Positions 1-7,368 of a stretch of 64,000 nt of DNA are shown in pieces. The notes beneath the pieces were generated by a model, which was not told the DNA's origin, made no database searches, and was given only the letters and a program-made list of their open reading frames with translations. Every line of letters starts with the position of its first letter. Position 1 is the stretch's first letter. A program made the position numbers and the translations under genes. This DNA is from Rhodovulum kholense (GTDB lineage: Bacteria > Pseudomonadota > Alphaproteobacteria > Rhodobacterales > Rhodobacteraceae): the NCBI RefSeq assembly GCF_003053725.1, contig NZ_QAYC01000001.1:1-64000 (forward strand), given 5' to 3'.

Positions 1-468
1 CTGGCCCAGCGGTCCTCCGAGGCCGCGAAAGAGATCAAGACGCTGATTTCGTCCAGTTCCGATCAGGTCGAATCCGGCGTGGCGCTGGTGAACCGGACCG
101 GCGAGGCGCTGACCGACATCGTCGAGCGCGTCAGCAACATCGCCGTGCTGATCGGCGAGATCGCGACCGGCGCGCAGGAACAGTCTGTGGGGCTTGGCGA
201 GATCAATGTCGGGATCAACGAACTGGACAAGGTCACCCAGCAGAACGCCGCCATGGTCGAGGAGGCGAACGCCGCCGCGGTGACGATGAAGCAGGAGGCG
301 GGCAATCTGCAAAGCCTCGTCGCCCGGTTCCGTCTGAAGGGCAGCGGCCCCGTGCTGACCAGCCCGCGGAGCCCGTCGGCGCCCACCTACACGCCCGATC
401 GCCCGTCATCCGCCACGATGGTTGCGCCCAAGCGGGCCGTGAACGACAGCGGCTGGCAGGATTTCTGA
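1..468 (+). CDS. Methyl-accepting chemotaxis protein, C-terminal part (5' end outside window)
   Basis: The gene is open from the first base, so only the last 155 residues are present. They cover the end of the cytoplasmic signalling hairpin (QRSSEAAKEIKTLI, then a long heptad-rich helix with GEIATGAQEQS and VTQQNAAMVEE), which is typical of receptors that work with CheA and CheW. A flexible Ser/Pro/Arg-rich tail follows and ends in GWQDF. This fits the aromatic-x-x-aromatic C-terminal pentapeptide that tethers CheR/CheB in some receptors. The sensor domain and HAMP domain are outside the window, so the ligand cannot be inferred. A convergent gene follows, with a large inverted repeat in between. 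Confidence 0.93.
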   Translation: MAQRSSEAAKEIKTLISSSSDQVESGVALVNRTGEALTDIVERVSNIAVLIGEIATGAQEQSVGLGEINVGINELDKVTQQNAAMVEEANAAAVTMKQEAGNLQSLVARFRLKGSGPVLTSPRSPSAPTYTPDRPSSATMVAPKRAVNDSGWQDF

Positions 469-496
469 GCCTGCACGCCGGTGAGCGGGCAGCGGG

Positions 497-544
497 TCTC
501 GGACCGTTCGCAGAGCGTCAGCGCTCGGAAGGAGCGGTCCGAGA
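497..544. terminator. Nested inverted repeat between convergent genes, probable bidirectional terminator
   Basis: Outer arms TCTCGGACCG (497-506) and CGGTCCGAGA (535-544) pair perfectly over 10 bp. An inner hairpin GAGCG/CGCTC (513-517, 522-526) sits in the loop. No T-run follows on either strand. The position between the chemoreceptor stop at 468 and the hydrolase stop at 765 suggests a structural transcription stop. I see nothing else in the 469-764 gap. Confidence 0.45.
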
Positions 545-764
545 TGCCGGAACCTTCAGGCGGATCGGTGCGGGCTTGGGAAAGGCATCGACCGGCTCCC
601 GCCGCCGTTCGGCAATTCCGTGCGGAGCCGTGTTTGCGATTGCGCGGGATGAGCCGGACGAAGAAGACCGCGACGCGCGTCTCTGGCATCGGGCAAGTTC
701 GCACGCGGCCGCCCGGACGAAGATCCCGAGACCTCGAGCGACCTCGGTGTATCCCAGGCCGGGT

Positions 765-1871
765 TCAGGCCGCGTCGCCCGAAAGATAGACCTTGACCGG
801 GCGTACAGGGCGGCCGTCGGACCAATGACCCAGGTCGAACTCCAGACGGTCGGCCTCGGTGCCCTCGCGGATGACCCGGTCGAGCGCAGACCAGAGATAG
901 CGCCAGTCCAGCGTGTCTTCGGCGCCAACGCCGTCGAGCAGCAACAAAGACAGAAGCGGGCGGAAAAAGCTGGTATCGTCGGTCGCCTGTTCGTGATTGG
1001 CGAAATGTCCGGGGCAGCCATGGGTATCGGTCTGCGACAGGTACATGCGCTTGCGATCCGTGGCGATGGCACCGAACGGGATATCCCATTCGGATTTCGG
1101 CACGATCCAGTCGGCGTCGCCATGCAGGATTGCGACCGGCATGGTCAGTGCCTTTCCCGTGACGCTCAGGTTCACATCGTCCTGCAACCGGTCGAGGGCC
1201 AGGCCGATCTGGCCCGGCGCCGACGCGGCGGAACTGCTGGGGATCGGGTCGGCAGTCACGACCTGCAGCGGCATCAGATTGGCGGGCAGGCCGTCCTGGG
1301 TCACGTACCAGGGCCAGCTCAGCGCGAAGAGTCCGCCCAGCGAATGGCCATAGACATAGGTATCGACCGCGACATCGGGTCCGAAGCCGACCTGGGCATA
1401 GGCATCGGTGACGCTGGCCAGCGCGTTCCGCATCCATTTCTCCTGGGAGGGCCGCAACCCGTCGCCGAAGACCTCGTCCAGCAACTCGGCCACGGTCATC
1501 AGCCCTCTGGCGGGAAAGCTGCAGAACCCGGTCTGAAAGTTCGGAAAGAAGACGGTATAGCCCTGACGGACGAGGTGTTCGAGATGAGCGCGGTAGATCT
1601 GCGACGCCCCCAGCACGAAGCCGTGCAGGAAGATCACCGCCTTGGGGCGTCCGTTCTGCCCGAGCCAGGGCGTCTTCGGCCGATAGACCTCGATATAGCT
1701 GCCCTTCTGGCATTTCCCGAACCGCTCGACGGTAAACTCCGGCGAGGTATAGACGGCGCTGTAATCGGGACGTGGCGGCGCCTTGGGGCGCAATGGTCCG
1801 AACACCCGGCAAAGGGCGGCCTGAAGCAGATAGCCTAAGGTGGTGCGCAGATCGCTCAGAAGCATCGACAC
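765..1871 (-). CDS. Alpha/beta hydrolase (putative esterase/lipase)
   Basis: The sequence has the hallmarks of the alpha/beta-hydrolase fold: FLHGF oxyanion segment (about residues 81-85 from the chosen start), nucleophile elbow GHSLGG (about 175-180), HGDADWIV supplying a candidate acid, and a His in a DTHG segment downstream. Two starts are possible. GTG at 1871 is preceded by GGGAGG at 8 nt spacing; ATG at 1865 lies 14 nt from it, so I prefer GTG (368 codons). The N-terminus is hydrophobic but not a clear signal peptide. Substrate is unknown. The gene lies downstream of acxABC on the same strand, but a hairpin between them argues for separate transcription. Confidence 0.8.
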   Translation of the reverse strand: MSMLLSDLRTTLGYLLQAALCRVFGPLRPKAPPRPDYSAVYTSPEFTVERFGKCQKGSYIEVYRPKTPWLGQNGRPKAVIFLHGFVLGASQIYRAHLEHLVRQGYTVFFPNFQTGFCSFPARGLMTVAELLDEVFGDGLRPSQEKWMRNALASVTDAYAQVGFGPDVAVDTYVYGHSLGGLFALSWPWYVTQDGLPANLMPLQVVTADPIPSSSAASAPGQIGLALDRLQDDVNLSVTGKALTMPVAILHGDADWIVPKSEWDIPFGAIATDRKRMYLSQTDTHGCPGHFANHEQATDDTSFFRPLLSLLLLDGVGAEDTLDWRYLWSALDRVIREGTEADRLEFDLGHWSDGRPVRPVKVYLSGDAA

Positions 1872-1993
1872 GGCCCAAGCCTCCCTTGATGGGTCAGGAC
1901 AATGAAAAGGCGGGGAGGGCGGCGGGTCAAGCTGTTTGCACAACTTGGCGGCGACTTTCTTTCGCCTTGCGGTAAGGTTCGGCGGGGCGCAAT

Positions 1994-2019
1994 GCGGCCC
2001 CCTTCGGAAAGGGGGCCGC
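1994..2019 (-). terminator. Hairpin downstream of acxC
   Basis: GCGGCCCCCTT (1994-2004) and AAGGGGGCCGC (2009-2019) form a perfect 11-bp stem with a 4-nt loop, 20 nt after the acxC stop. It probably ends the acxABC transcript, although the downstream T-tract is poor. Confidence 0.6.
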
Positions 2020-2038
2020 GGCGCGGCCGGGGCCTCGG

Positions 2039-2539
2039 TCAGGCGCGCTCGGGCACCTCGAGGCCGAGCCAGTCGCGATAGAAGGTGTCGATATCCGGTT
2101 CGAAATCGTGGATCACCGGATACCAGGGCGTGGGCGCCTCGACGTCCAGCAGGTCACCCGAGAGCGGGCAAAAGTATTCGCGGATCACCTGCCAGCCGGT
2201 CGAGGGCGCCATCAGCTTGGGATAGAGCTTTTCCATCGCCTCTGGCGTGTCGCGGACCCGGACCTTGGCATGCAGCTTCCAGTTCTCGGTCCAGTCGCAG
2301 AAATCGTGCCCGGCCCAGCTGCGGATCACCCATTTCTTGTCTTCGGCCCGCTGGACGATGAAAAGTCTCGGTCCCAGCGGCAGGATGATGCGGTCGTCCC
2401 AAGGGACCTGCTCCTGCAGGATCCCGAGGTAGATTTCGAACCTTTCCTGATCCTTGGGCATGGACAGCATCTGATGCAGCGTGTCCTGGTCGATGGTGCC
2501 GTCCACGAGATCGCGGATCTTGGCTTCGGTATAGGCCAT
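2039..2539 (-). CDS. acxC: Acetone carboxylase, gamma subunit
   Basis: This 166-residue protein has the size and character of the small gamma subunit of the (alpha-beta-gamma)2 acetone carboxylase, which converts acetone, bicarbonate and ATP to acetoacetate. It contains segments such as EDKKWVIRSWAGHDFCDW and EYFCPLSGDLLDVEAP, and it sits directly downstream of the alpha and beta genes on the same strand. A good Shine-Dalgarno (GGGAGGAA) precedes the ATG at 2539. The 55-nt spacer from acxB and lack of another promoter support one acxABC operon. Family assignment rests on context plus sequence character. Confidence 0.93.
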   Translation of the reverse strand: MAYTEAKIRDLVDGTIDQDTLHQMLSMPKDQERFEIYLGILQEQVPWDDRIILPLGPRLFIVQRAEDKKWVIRSWAGHDFCDWTENWKLHAKVRVRDTPEAMEKLYPKLMAPSTGWQVIREYFCPLSGDLLDVEAPTPWYPVIHDFEPDIDTFYRDWLGLEVPERA

Positions 2540-2594
2540 GTCTGTTCCTCCCTTTCTGAAACGGGCGCCGGGATCGCCCGGCGCCCGGGTTGGG

Positions 2595-4904
2595 TCATTC
2601 CTCGACCAGCTGGACGATGTTCACATCGGGCAGTTCCGACAGGTCCATCGAATAGTCCTTGCCGTAGGACGGGATCGGCAGGTCGGCCTCCTTCAGTTGC
2701 CAGCTGTCCGGCAGGTCCCAGAACGCCCGGAAATCGCGTTCGAATTTCGGGCCGAGCTTGAACGAGGCGGCATACATCTGCTGGACATGGGTGCCCGCCT
2801 CCTTGGCCAGGATCTTTTCGCGTTCGCCCGCCATCCAGTCGCGGGTCGGCACCGACTGTGCCAGCCGCTCCTGCCGGATCTCGGCACGGCGCGCCTCGGT
2901 CGCGGCCAGATCGGCCACCACCCGGCCGCGCTCGCCCTCGGCCAGCACGACGCCATAGACGCTGTCGGCAAAGCGCGCGAGCAGGTAGCCGCCATTCACA
3001 TCGGCCGCCACCGCCTCGGGCTTGCGGTCGAGCGGGTCGCCGAAGCCCGGGCCGCCGCGCATGTAGTTGAGGTAAAGATCGTAATCGGCGAACATTTCCT
3101 CGGTGGTGATGGCCTGCTTGTCGCGCTTGATCCGGGCACCCTCCAGCATCCCGTCCCAGACCGGGTTCTCGGGGTCGGTATCGCCGCCCCAGGGGATCGG
3201 CTCGCCTCTGGCGATCTTCTCTTTCAGCCCGGTGTCATGCGCGGCGAAGCGGTAGCCCGAGGCCGCCGGATAGCCGCCCATCAGCCCCCAGTCGGAACTG
3301 ATATGGCCGTTGCCCATGAAGAACATGGTCCAGTCCTTGGCGTTCCAGACCATGCGCAGGCTTTCGAAGCCGCAGCCGCCGCGATACTTGCCCGCGCCGC
3401 CCGAGGAGGCCTTGATCTGGCGGCCGAGATAGACCAGCGGCTCGGCCAGTTCCCAGATCTCCATGTCGCCCATGTCGCCCTCGGGGTTCCAGATCGCCGC
3501 CGCGTGGCTGATGCCGTCGCGCACCGCCGTGGCACCGACCCCGTTGGCCGCGCATTCGAACGAGTTCACGGCGTGTATCTCGTCATACTGGTTGAAGCCG
3601 CCGCCCTGCAGCCAGTTCGAGGTATTGGCATTGCCCGCATTGACCTCTTCGAGATAGCCGCGTCCGAAATAGCTGCGCGAGAGCCCCCGCCAGAGCGCCG
3701 TCCAGGACGACACGAGGAAGTGCCAGCTATAGGCGAAGGCCACGCGCCGGTCGTCGGGGTTCATCCAGGTGCCCTTGGGCAGGCGGAATTCGGTGCCGTA
3801 GGCGGCGCCGTCGTTGATCATCTCGGTCGGGATCAGGGTCTGGGTCATCATCACCCAGATACCGGACGTGAAGCTGACCGAATGGGCGTTGTAGGTGTGC
3901 CAGCCCCAGCGCGACGAGCCTTCGAAATCGAGCCGCCAGGTGCCATCCTTGCGGATCGTCATCTCCGACGGCGTGTGCATGATCGTGTCGACCTTGGCGA
4001 AGTCCGAGGGCACGCGCACGTCGTCGTGGCTGTAGGGCACGTCGACGAAGCCCACCTGGCGATAGGTGCCCGGAATGGTCATCGCCTTGATCCGGTTCTG
4101 AAGCCCCAGCCGGCCATGTTCGACCGCCTCATAGGCGAATTGCCAGTAGGCATCGATCCCCTCGTCGGCGATCACCTCCTCGACCAGCTTGCGGATCATG
4201 TGACAGCCTGCGACCCGGGTGCGTTCGTCGAGCATCCAGTAGCGCGTGGTACGCACCGCGCGCTGGCTTTCATGCAGCCAGTCGCGGAACAGCGTGTCGT
4301 TCTCGCCGATCTTGCGGCAGGTCACCGAATAGCCGTCGCCGAAGCGCTGGACCTGGCCCGTGGTCATCGAGCCCGGCCCGACGGCGCCGGTATCGATCAC
4401 ATGGGTCACGCCGCCGACCCAGCCGATCAGCTCGCCCTCGTGGAAGATCGGCACGATGGTGTGGATGTCGCACGGGTGGACGTTGCCGATCAGGCTGTCG
4501 TTGTTGCAGAAGATGTCCCGGTCCTTGACGCCGGGATTGGTCTCCCATCCGTTCTCGATCATGTATTTGATCGCGGCCCCCATGGTGCCGACATGGATGA
4601 TGATGCCGGTCGAGGTCAGGATGCTGTCGCCCGCCGCGTTATAGAGGGTGAAGCACAGCTCGCCCTCCTGCTCGACGATGGGCGAGGCCGCGATCTTCTT
4701 GGCGGTCTCGCGGGCATCGACGACACCGGCCCGAAGCCGCGAGAACAGCTTGTTGTACTTGATCGGATGCTCGTCCCGCAGCTCCATATGGCGCAGCCCG
4801 GCATAGTGGCCGCTGCGTTTGGTGGCCTCCATGATCTTGTCGCGGTGCTGCTTGAGGGTCTCGCCGCCGCGGACGATGCCCTTGATATCTGTCTGGATGT
4901 TCAT
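2595..4904 (-). CDS. acxB: Acetone carboxylase, alpha subunit (HyuB family)
   Basis: The 769-residue protein matches the hydantoinase-B/oxoprolinase family and the alpha subunit of acetone carboxylase, which carries the Mn site where acetone is carboxylated. His143 and Asp146 (in NVHPCDIH) and His168 (in VTHVID) keep the 3- and 25-residue spacing that I recall for the Mn ligands of the Xanthobacter enzyme (His, Asp, His). This supports an active enzyme. The gene lies 22 nt after acxA on the same strand with a GGGAGG-type ribosome site, which is consistent with translational coupling in an operon. Acetone use gives acetoacetate, which enters central metabolism as acetyl-CoA. Confidence 0.95.
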   Translation of the reverse strand: MNIQTDIKGIVRGGETLKQHRDKIMEATKRSGHYAGLRHMELRDEHPIKYNKLFSRLRAGVVDARETAKKIAASPIVEQEGELCFTLYNAAGDSILTSTGIIIHVGTMGAAIKYMIENGWETNPGVKDRDIFCNNDSLIGNVHPCDIHTIVPIFHEGELIGWVGGVTHVIDTGAVGPGSMTTGQVQRFGDGYSVTCRKIGENDTLFRDWLHESQRAVRTTRYWMLDERTRVAGCHMIRKLVEEVIADEGIDAYWQFAYEAVEHGRLGLQNRIKAMTIPGTYRQVGFVDVPYSHDDVRVPSDFAKVDTIMHTPSEMTIRKDGTWRLDFEGSSRWGWHTYNAHSVSFTSGIWVMMTQTLIPTEMINDGAAYGTEFRLPKGTWMNPDDRRVAFAYSWHFLVSSWTALWRGLSRSYFGRGYLEEVNAGNANTSNWLQGGGFNQYDEIHAVNSFECAANGVGATAVRDGISHAAAIWNPEGDMGDMEIWELAEPLVYLGRQIKASSGGAGKYRGGCGFESLRMVWNAKDWTMFFMGNGHISSDWGLMGGYPAASGYRFAAHDTGLKEKIARGEPIPWGGDTDPENPVWDGMLEGARIKRDKQAITTEEMFADYDLYLNYMRGGPGFGDPLDRKPEAVAADVNGGYLLARFADSVYGVVLAEGERGRVVADLAATEARRAEIRQERLAQSVPTRDWMAGEREKILAKEAGTHVQQMYAASFKLGPKFERDFRAFWDLPDSWQLKEADLPIPSYGKDYSMDLSELPDVNIVQLVEE

Positions 4905-4926
4905 GTGATGTCCTCCCTTTCGCGCG

Positions 4927-7080
4927 TCACAGTTCCTTGAGGTGGAACAGGCGGTGTTCGTCGAGCCAGGTTTCGAACCCGTCCGGCACGACGAAGGTCG
5001 TGGCGTCGGATTCGATGATCGCGGGGCCGACGATCTGGTTGCCGGGCAGAAGCGTTTCCATCCGGTAAAGCTGGGCCTCCACCCAGCGGCCCTTGCGGTA
5101 GAACTGCCGCGTGCCGGTGCGCGCCTCGCGCGGCGGGGTGGCGTCGTGCAGGGGTTCCTCGGGGATCTTCGGTTTCGGGATCGGGACGGTGCCGCGCATG
5201 ATCGCGCCGGTCACCGAATAGCCCAGCTCGGGCGAGCGGGCCGAGGCGGCATAGACCCGGCCATAGGTGTCGTTGAAGGCAGAAACCAGCCGGTCCCAGT
5301 CGTCGGCGCCGGCGGCCGAGGCGATCGGGCTTTCGATTTCCAGGTCGTTCAGCTGCCCGCGATACTGCATCCGGAAACCGGGCTGCAGCTCGACCTTGTC
5401 GGCGGAATAGCCGTTGCGCTCGAACTCCTCCAGAACGCGCTCGGTCAGCTCGTCCCAGGCGGCCTGCAACACCTGGGCCTGGGTCGCCTTGTCGGCCTCG
5501 TGGGCATCGGTGTCGATATTGATGTCGAGCGACTTGTCATAGCGGTATTCGAAATCGGCCGCCGCGCAGCCGAAGGCCGAAAAGCCCGCGGCCCAGGCCG
5601 GCACGATCACGTCCTCGAAGCCCAGGCCTTCGGTATAGCCATAGGTGTGGACCGGGCCCGCGCCGCCATAGCTGAAGCAGGTAAAGCTGCCCGGGCTGTA
5701 GCCCTTGCCCGAGATCATCGAGCGCATGTAGTCGCGCAGCTCGGCATCGAGCAGCTCGATCACCCCGGCCGCGGCATCCTCGACCGACAGCCCCAGCGGG
5801 TCGGCGACCTGCACCTTGATCGCGTCCCAGGCGCGCTGGCGGTCAAGCTTGACCTGCCCGCCGAGGAAGTTGTCGGGGTTCAGGTAGCCCAGCACCACAT
5901 GGCAATCCGAGATCGAGACCGTCTCGATACCGCTTTCGGCCCAGCAGACGCCGACGCGATAGCCCGCGCTGTCGGGGCCGAGCTTGATCGCCTTGGTATA
6001 GGGGTCGAGCCGCACGAAGCTGCCCGCGCCCGCGCCGACCGAGTCCATCGCCACCAGCGGCAGCGACAGCACCAGCCGCGCCATGTCGGGATCGTTGCGG
6101 ATCGTCAGCTCGCTTTGCGTGATCAGCGCCACGTCGAACGAGGTGCCGCCGATGTCGGAACAGGCGATGTTCTTGTAGCCCAGCTTCTCGCCCAGATACT
6201 TGGCGCCGATCACGCCGCCGATCGGGCCCGACACGATGGTCCGCGCCAGTTCCTTGGCCTTCCACGAAATGGTGCCGCCATGGGTCGCCATCACCCGGAA
6301 GTCGAATTTGGACCCGTGATCCTTGAAAGCGCCCGAGATGCCATGCAGCGTCTGGCGCGACGGCTCGGCGGCATAGGCCTCAAGCACGGTGGTATTGGTG
6401 CGGTGGGTCTCCTTGCGCACCGGGTAGTAGTCTGTCGAGGCAAAGACCGGGATCGTCTTGCCGCTGGCCTTGACCTCGTCCTCGACGATGTCGCGCACCC
6501 GGCGTTCGTGGGTCGGGTTCTTGTAGGAATGCAGAAGCGAGATCACGATGCCTTCGACATCCTCGGCGATCAGATCGCGCGCGGCGGTCCGGGCCGACTC
6601 CTCGTTCAGCGGGATCACCACCTTGCCCATCATGTCGATCCGCTCGGCCACGCCTCGGGTCAGGTCGCGCGGCACCAGCGGGTCGTCGTAATAGTGCGTG
6701 TTGATGTGGATGCGGTCCTCGTAGGCGAAGCCCAGATAGGCCTGGATCGCGCGGCCCATGCGGTGGAAGTCCTCCATCCCCGCATTGACGATCAGCCCGA
6801 CCCGAAGCCCCTTGCGCTGCACCACCCGGTTCAGCATCGCGGTGCCGGAATAGACCCCGGTCTGGATGTTGCGCAGCGCATCCTCCAGCGTCAGGCCCCA
6901 ATGTTCGAGCCCCTCGCGGCTGGATTCCAGCAGGCCCTGCGCCTCGTTTGCGGGCGTGGTCTGGGCCTTGCCGACGACGAAGTCGCCGTCTGCATCCACG
7001 AAGAACGTGTCGGTCATGGTGCCGCCGGCGTCGATGCCCAGCACCTGAACCGACCGCGCGTTCCGTGCGGTCTGTGTCAT
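4927..7080 (-). CDS. acxA: Acetone carboxylase, beta subunit (HyuA family, ATP-binding)
   Basis: This 717-residue hydantoinase-A/oxoprolinase family protein has the two ASKHA-type phosphate-binding motifs expected of the nucleotide-binding beta subunit: GIDAGGTMTD at residues 15-24 and DIGGTSFD at 309-316. It phosphorylates substrate at the expense of ATP before carboxylation in the alpha subunit (family knowledge). GGGAGGAA lies upstream of the ATG at 7080. It is the first gene of acxABC, and the 288-nt space upstream up to acxR holds an array of phased repeats that is probably the control region. Confidence 0.95.
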   Translation of the reverse strand: MTQTARNARSVQVLGIDAGGTMTDTFFVDADGDFVVGKAQTTPANEAQGLLESSREGLEHWGLTLEDALRNIQTGVYSGTAMLNRVVQRKGLRVGLIVNAGMEDFHRMGRAIQAYLGFAYEDRIHINTHYYDDPLVPRDLTRGVAERIDMMGKVVIPLNEESARTAARDLIAEDVEGIVISLLHSYKNPTHERRVRDIVEDEVKASGKTIPVFASTDYYPVRKETHRTNTTVLEAYAAEPSRQTLHGISGAFKDHGSKFDFRVMATHGGTISWKAKELARTIVSGPIGGVIGAKYLGEKLGYKNIACSDIGGTSFDVALITQSELTIRNDPDMARLVLSLPLVAMDSVGAGAGSFVRLDPYTKAIKLGPDSAGYRVGVCWAESGIETVSISDCHVVLGYLNPDNFLGGQVKLDRQRAWDAIKVQVADPLGLSVEDAAAGVIELLDAELRDYMRSMISGKGYSPGSFTCFSYGGAGPVHTYGYTEGLGFEDVIVPAWAAGFSAFGCAAADFEYRYDKSLDINIDTDAHEADKATQAQVLQAAWDELTERVLEEFERNGYSADKVELQPGFRMQYRGQLNDLEIESPIASAAGADDWDRLVSAFNDTYGRVYAASARSPELGYSVTGAIMRGTVPIPKPKIPEEPLHDATPPREARTGTRQFYRKGRWVEAQLYRMETLLPGNQIVGPAIIESDATTFVVPDGFETWLDEHRLFHLKEL

Positions 7081-7156
7081 GCGTGTTTCCTCCCGTTTCA
7101 GCGCCGTCTCGGGACGCCGTCCGGTCAGACTATGCGGGCGGGCGTCGGTACCGGCC

Positions 7157-7300
7157 CTGTCCGGCGCTGGCGTGGCCGCCGGACAGTCATATTCGTTAAG
7201 GCAGGGTTTCGGGCGGCATTGTCCGGGGGCGAAGGGAGAGCCGTCCGGACAGGATGTGTCCGGCTGTCCGGACAGGTGCCGGACAGGTGCCGAACAGGTT
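7157..7300 (-). promoter_or_regulatory. Phased TGTCCGG repeat array upstream of acxA (probable activator sites)
   Basis: Between acxR and acxA the motif TGTCCGG/CCGGACA recurs at 7157-7164, 7179-7186, 7243-7252, 7257-7263, 7264-7275 (a perfect 12-bp palindrome), 7279-7286 and, as CCGAACAG, 7290-7297. Three copies of the 11-mer CCGGACAGGTG (the last degenerate) lie head to tail from 7268 to 7300, exactly about one helical turn apart. CTGTCCGGC (7157-7165) and GCCGGACAG (7178-7186) also form a 9-bp inverted pair. The location suggests AcxR binding sites. The only GG-N10-GC candidate for a -24/-12 element (7228-7243) is poor. Confidence 0.65.
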
Positions 7301-7368
7301 TCGGAGGGTGTGGGCAGACCGATTCGCGCGGTCTTGTGGGGGCGACCGCGAAGGTCCGTCCCCGTGCG

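Noticed and set aside
2538-4940. 800-codon plus-strand frame opposite acxB
   Set aside because: Same effect: complement of a strongly conserved gene, no ribosome site and no recognisable domain.
7228-7243. Possible -24/-12 promoter for acxABC (GG-N10-GC)
   Set aside because: It matches the invariant GG and GC but poorly elsewhere (no clear TTGC block), so I do not call it a promoter.
7257-7300. Short tandem repeats considered as a CRISPR-like array
   Set aside because: Units are 11 bp without spacers and lie in a promoter region; no cas genes are present.
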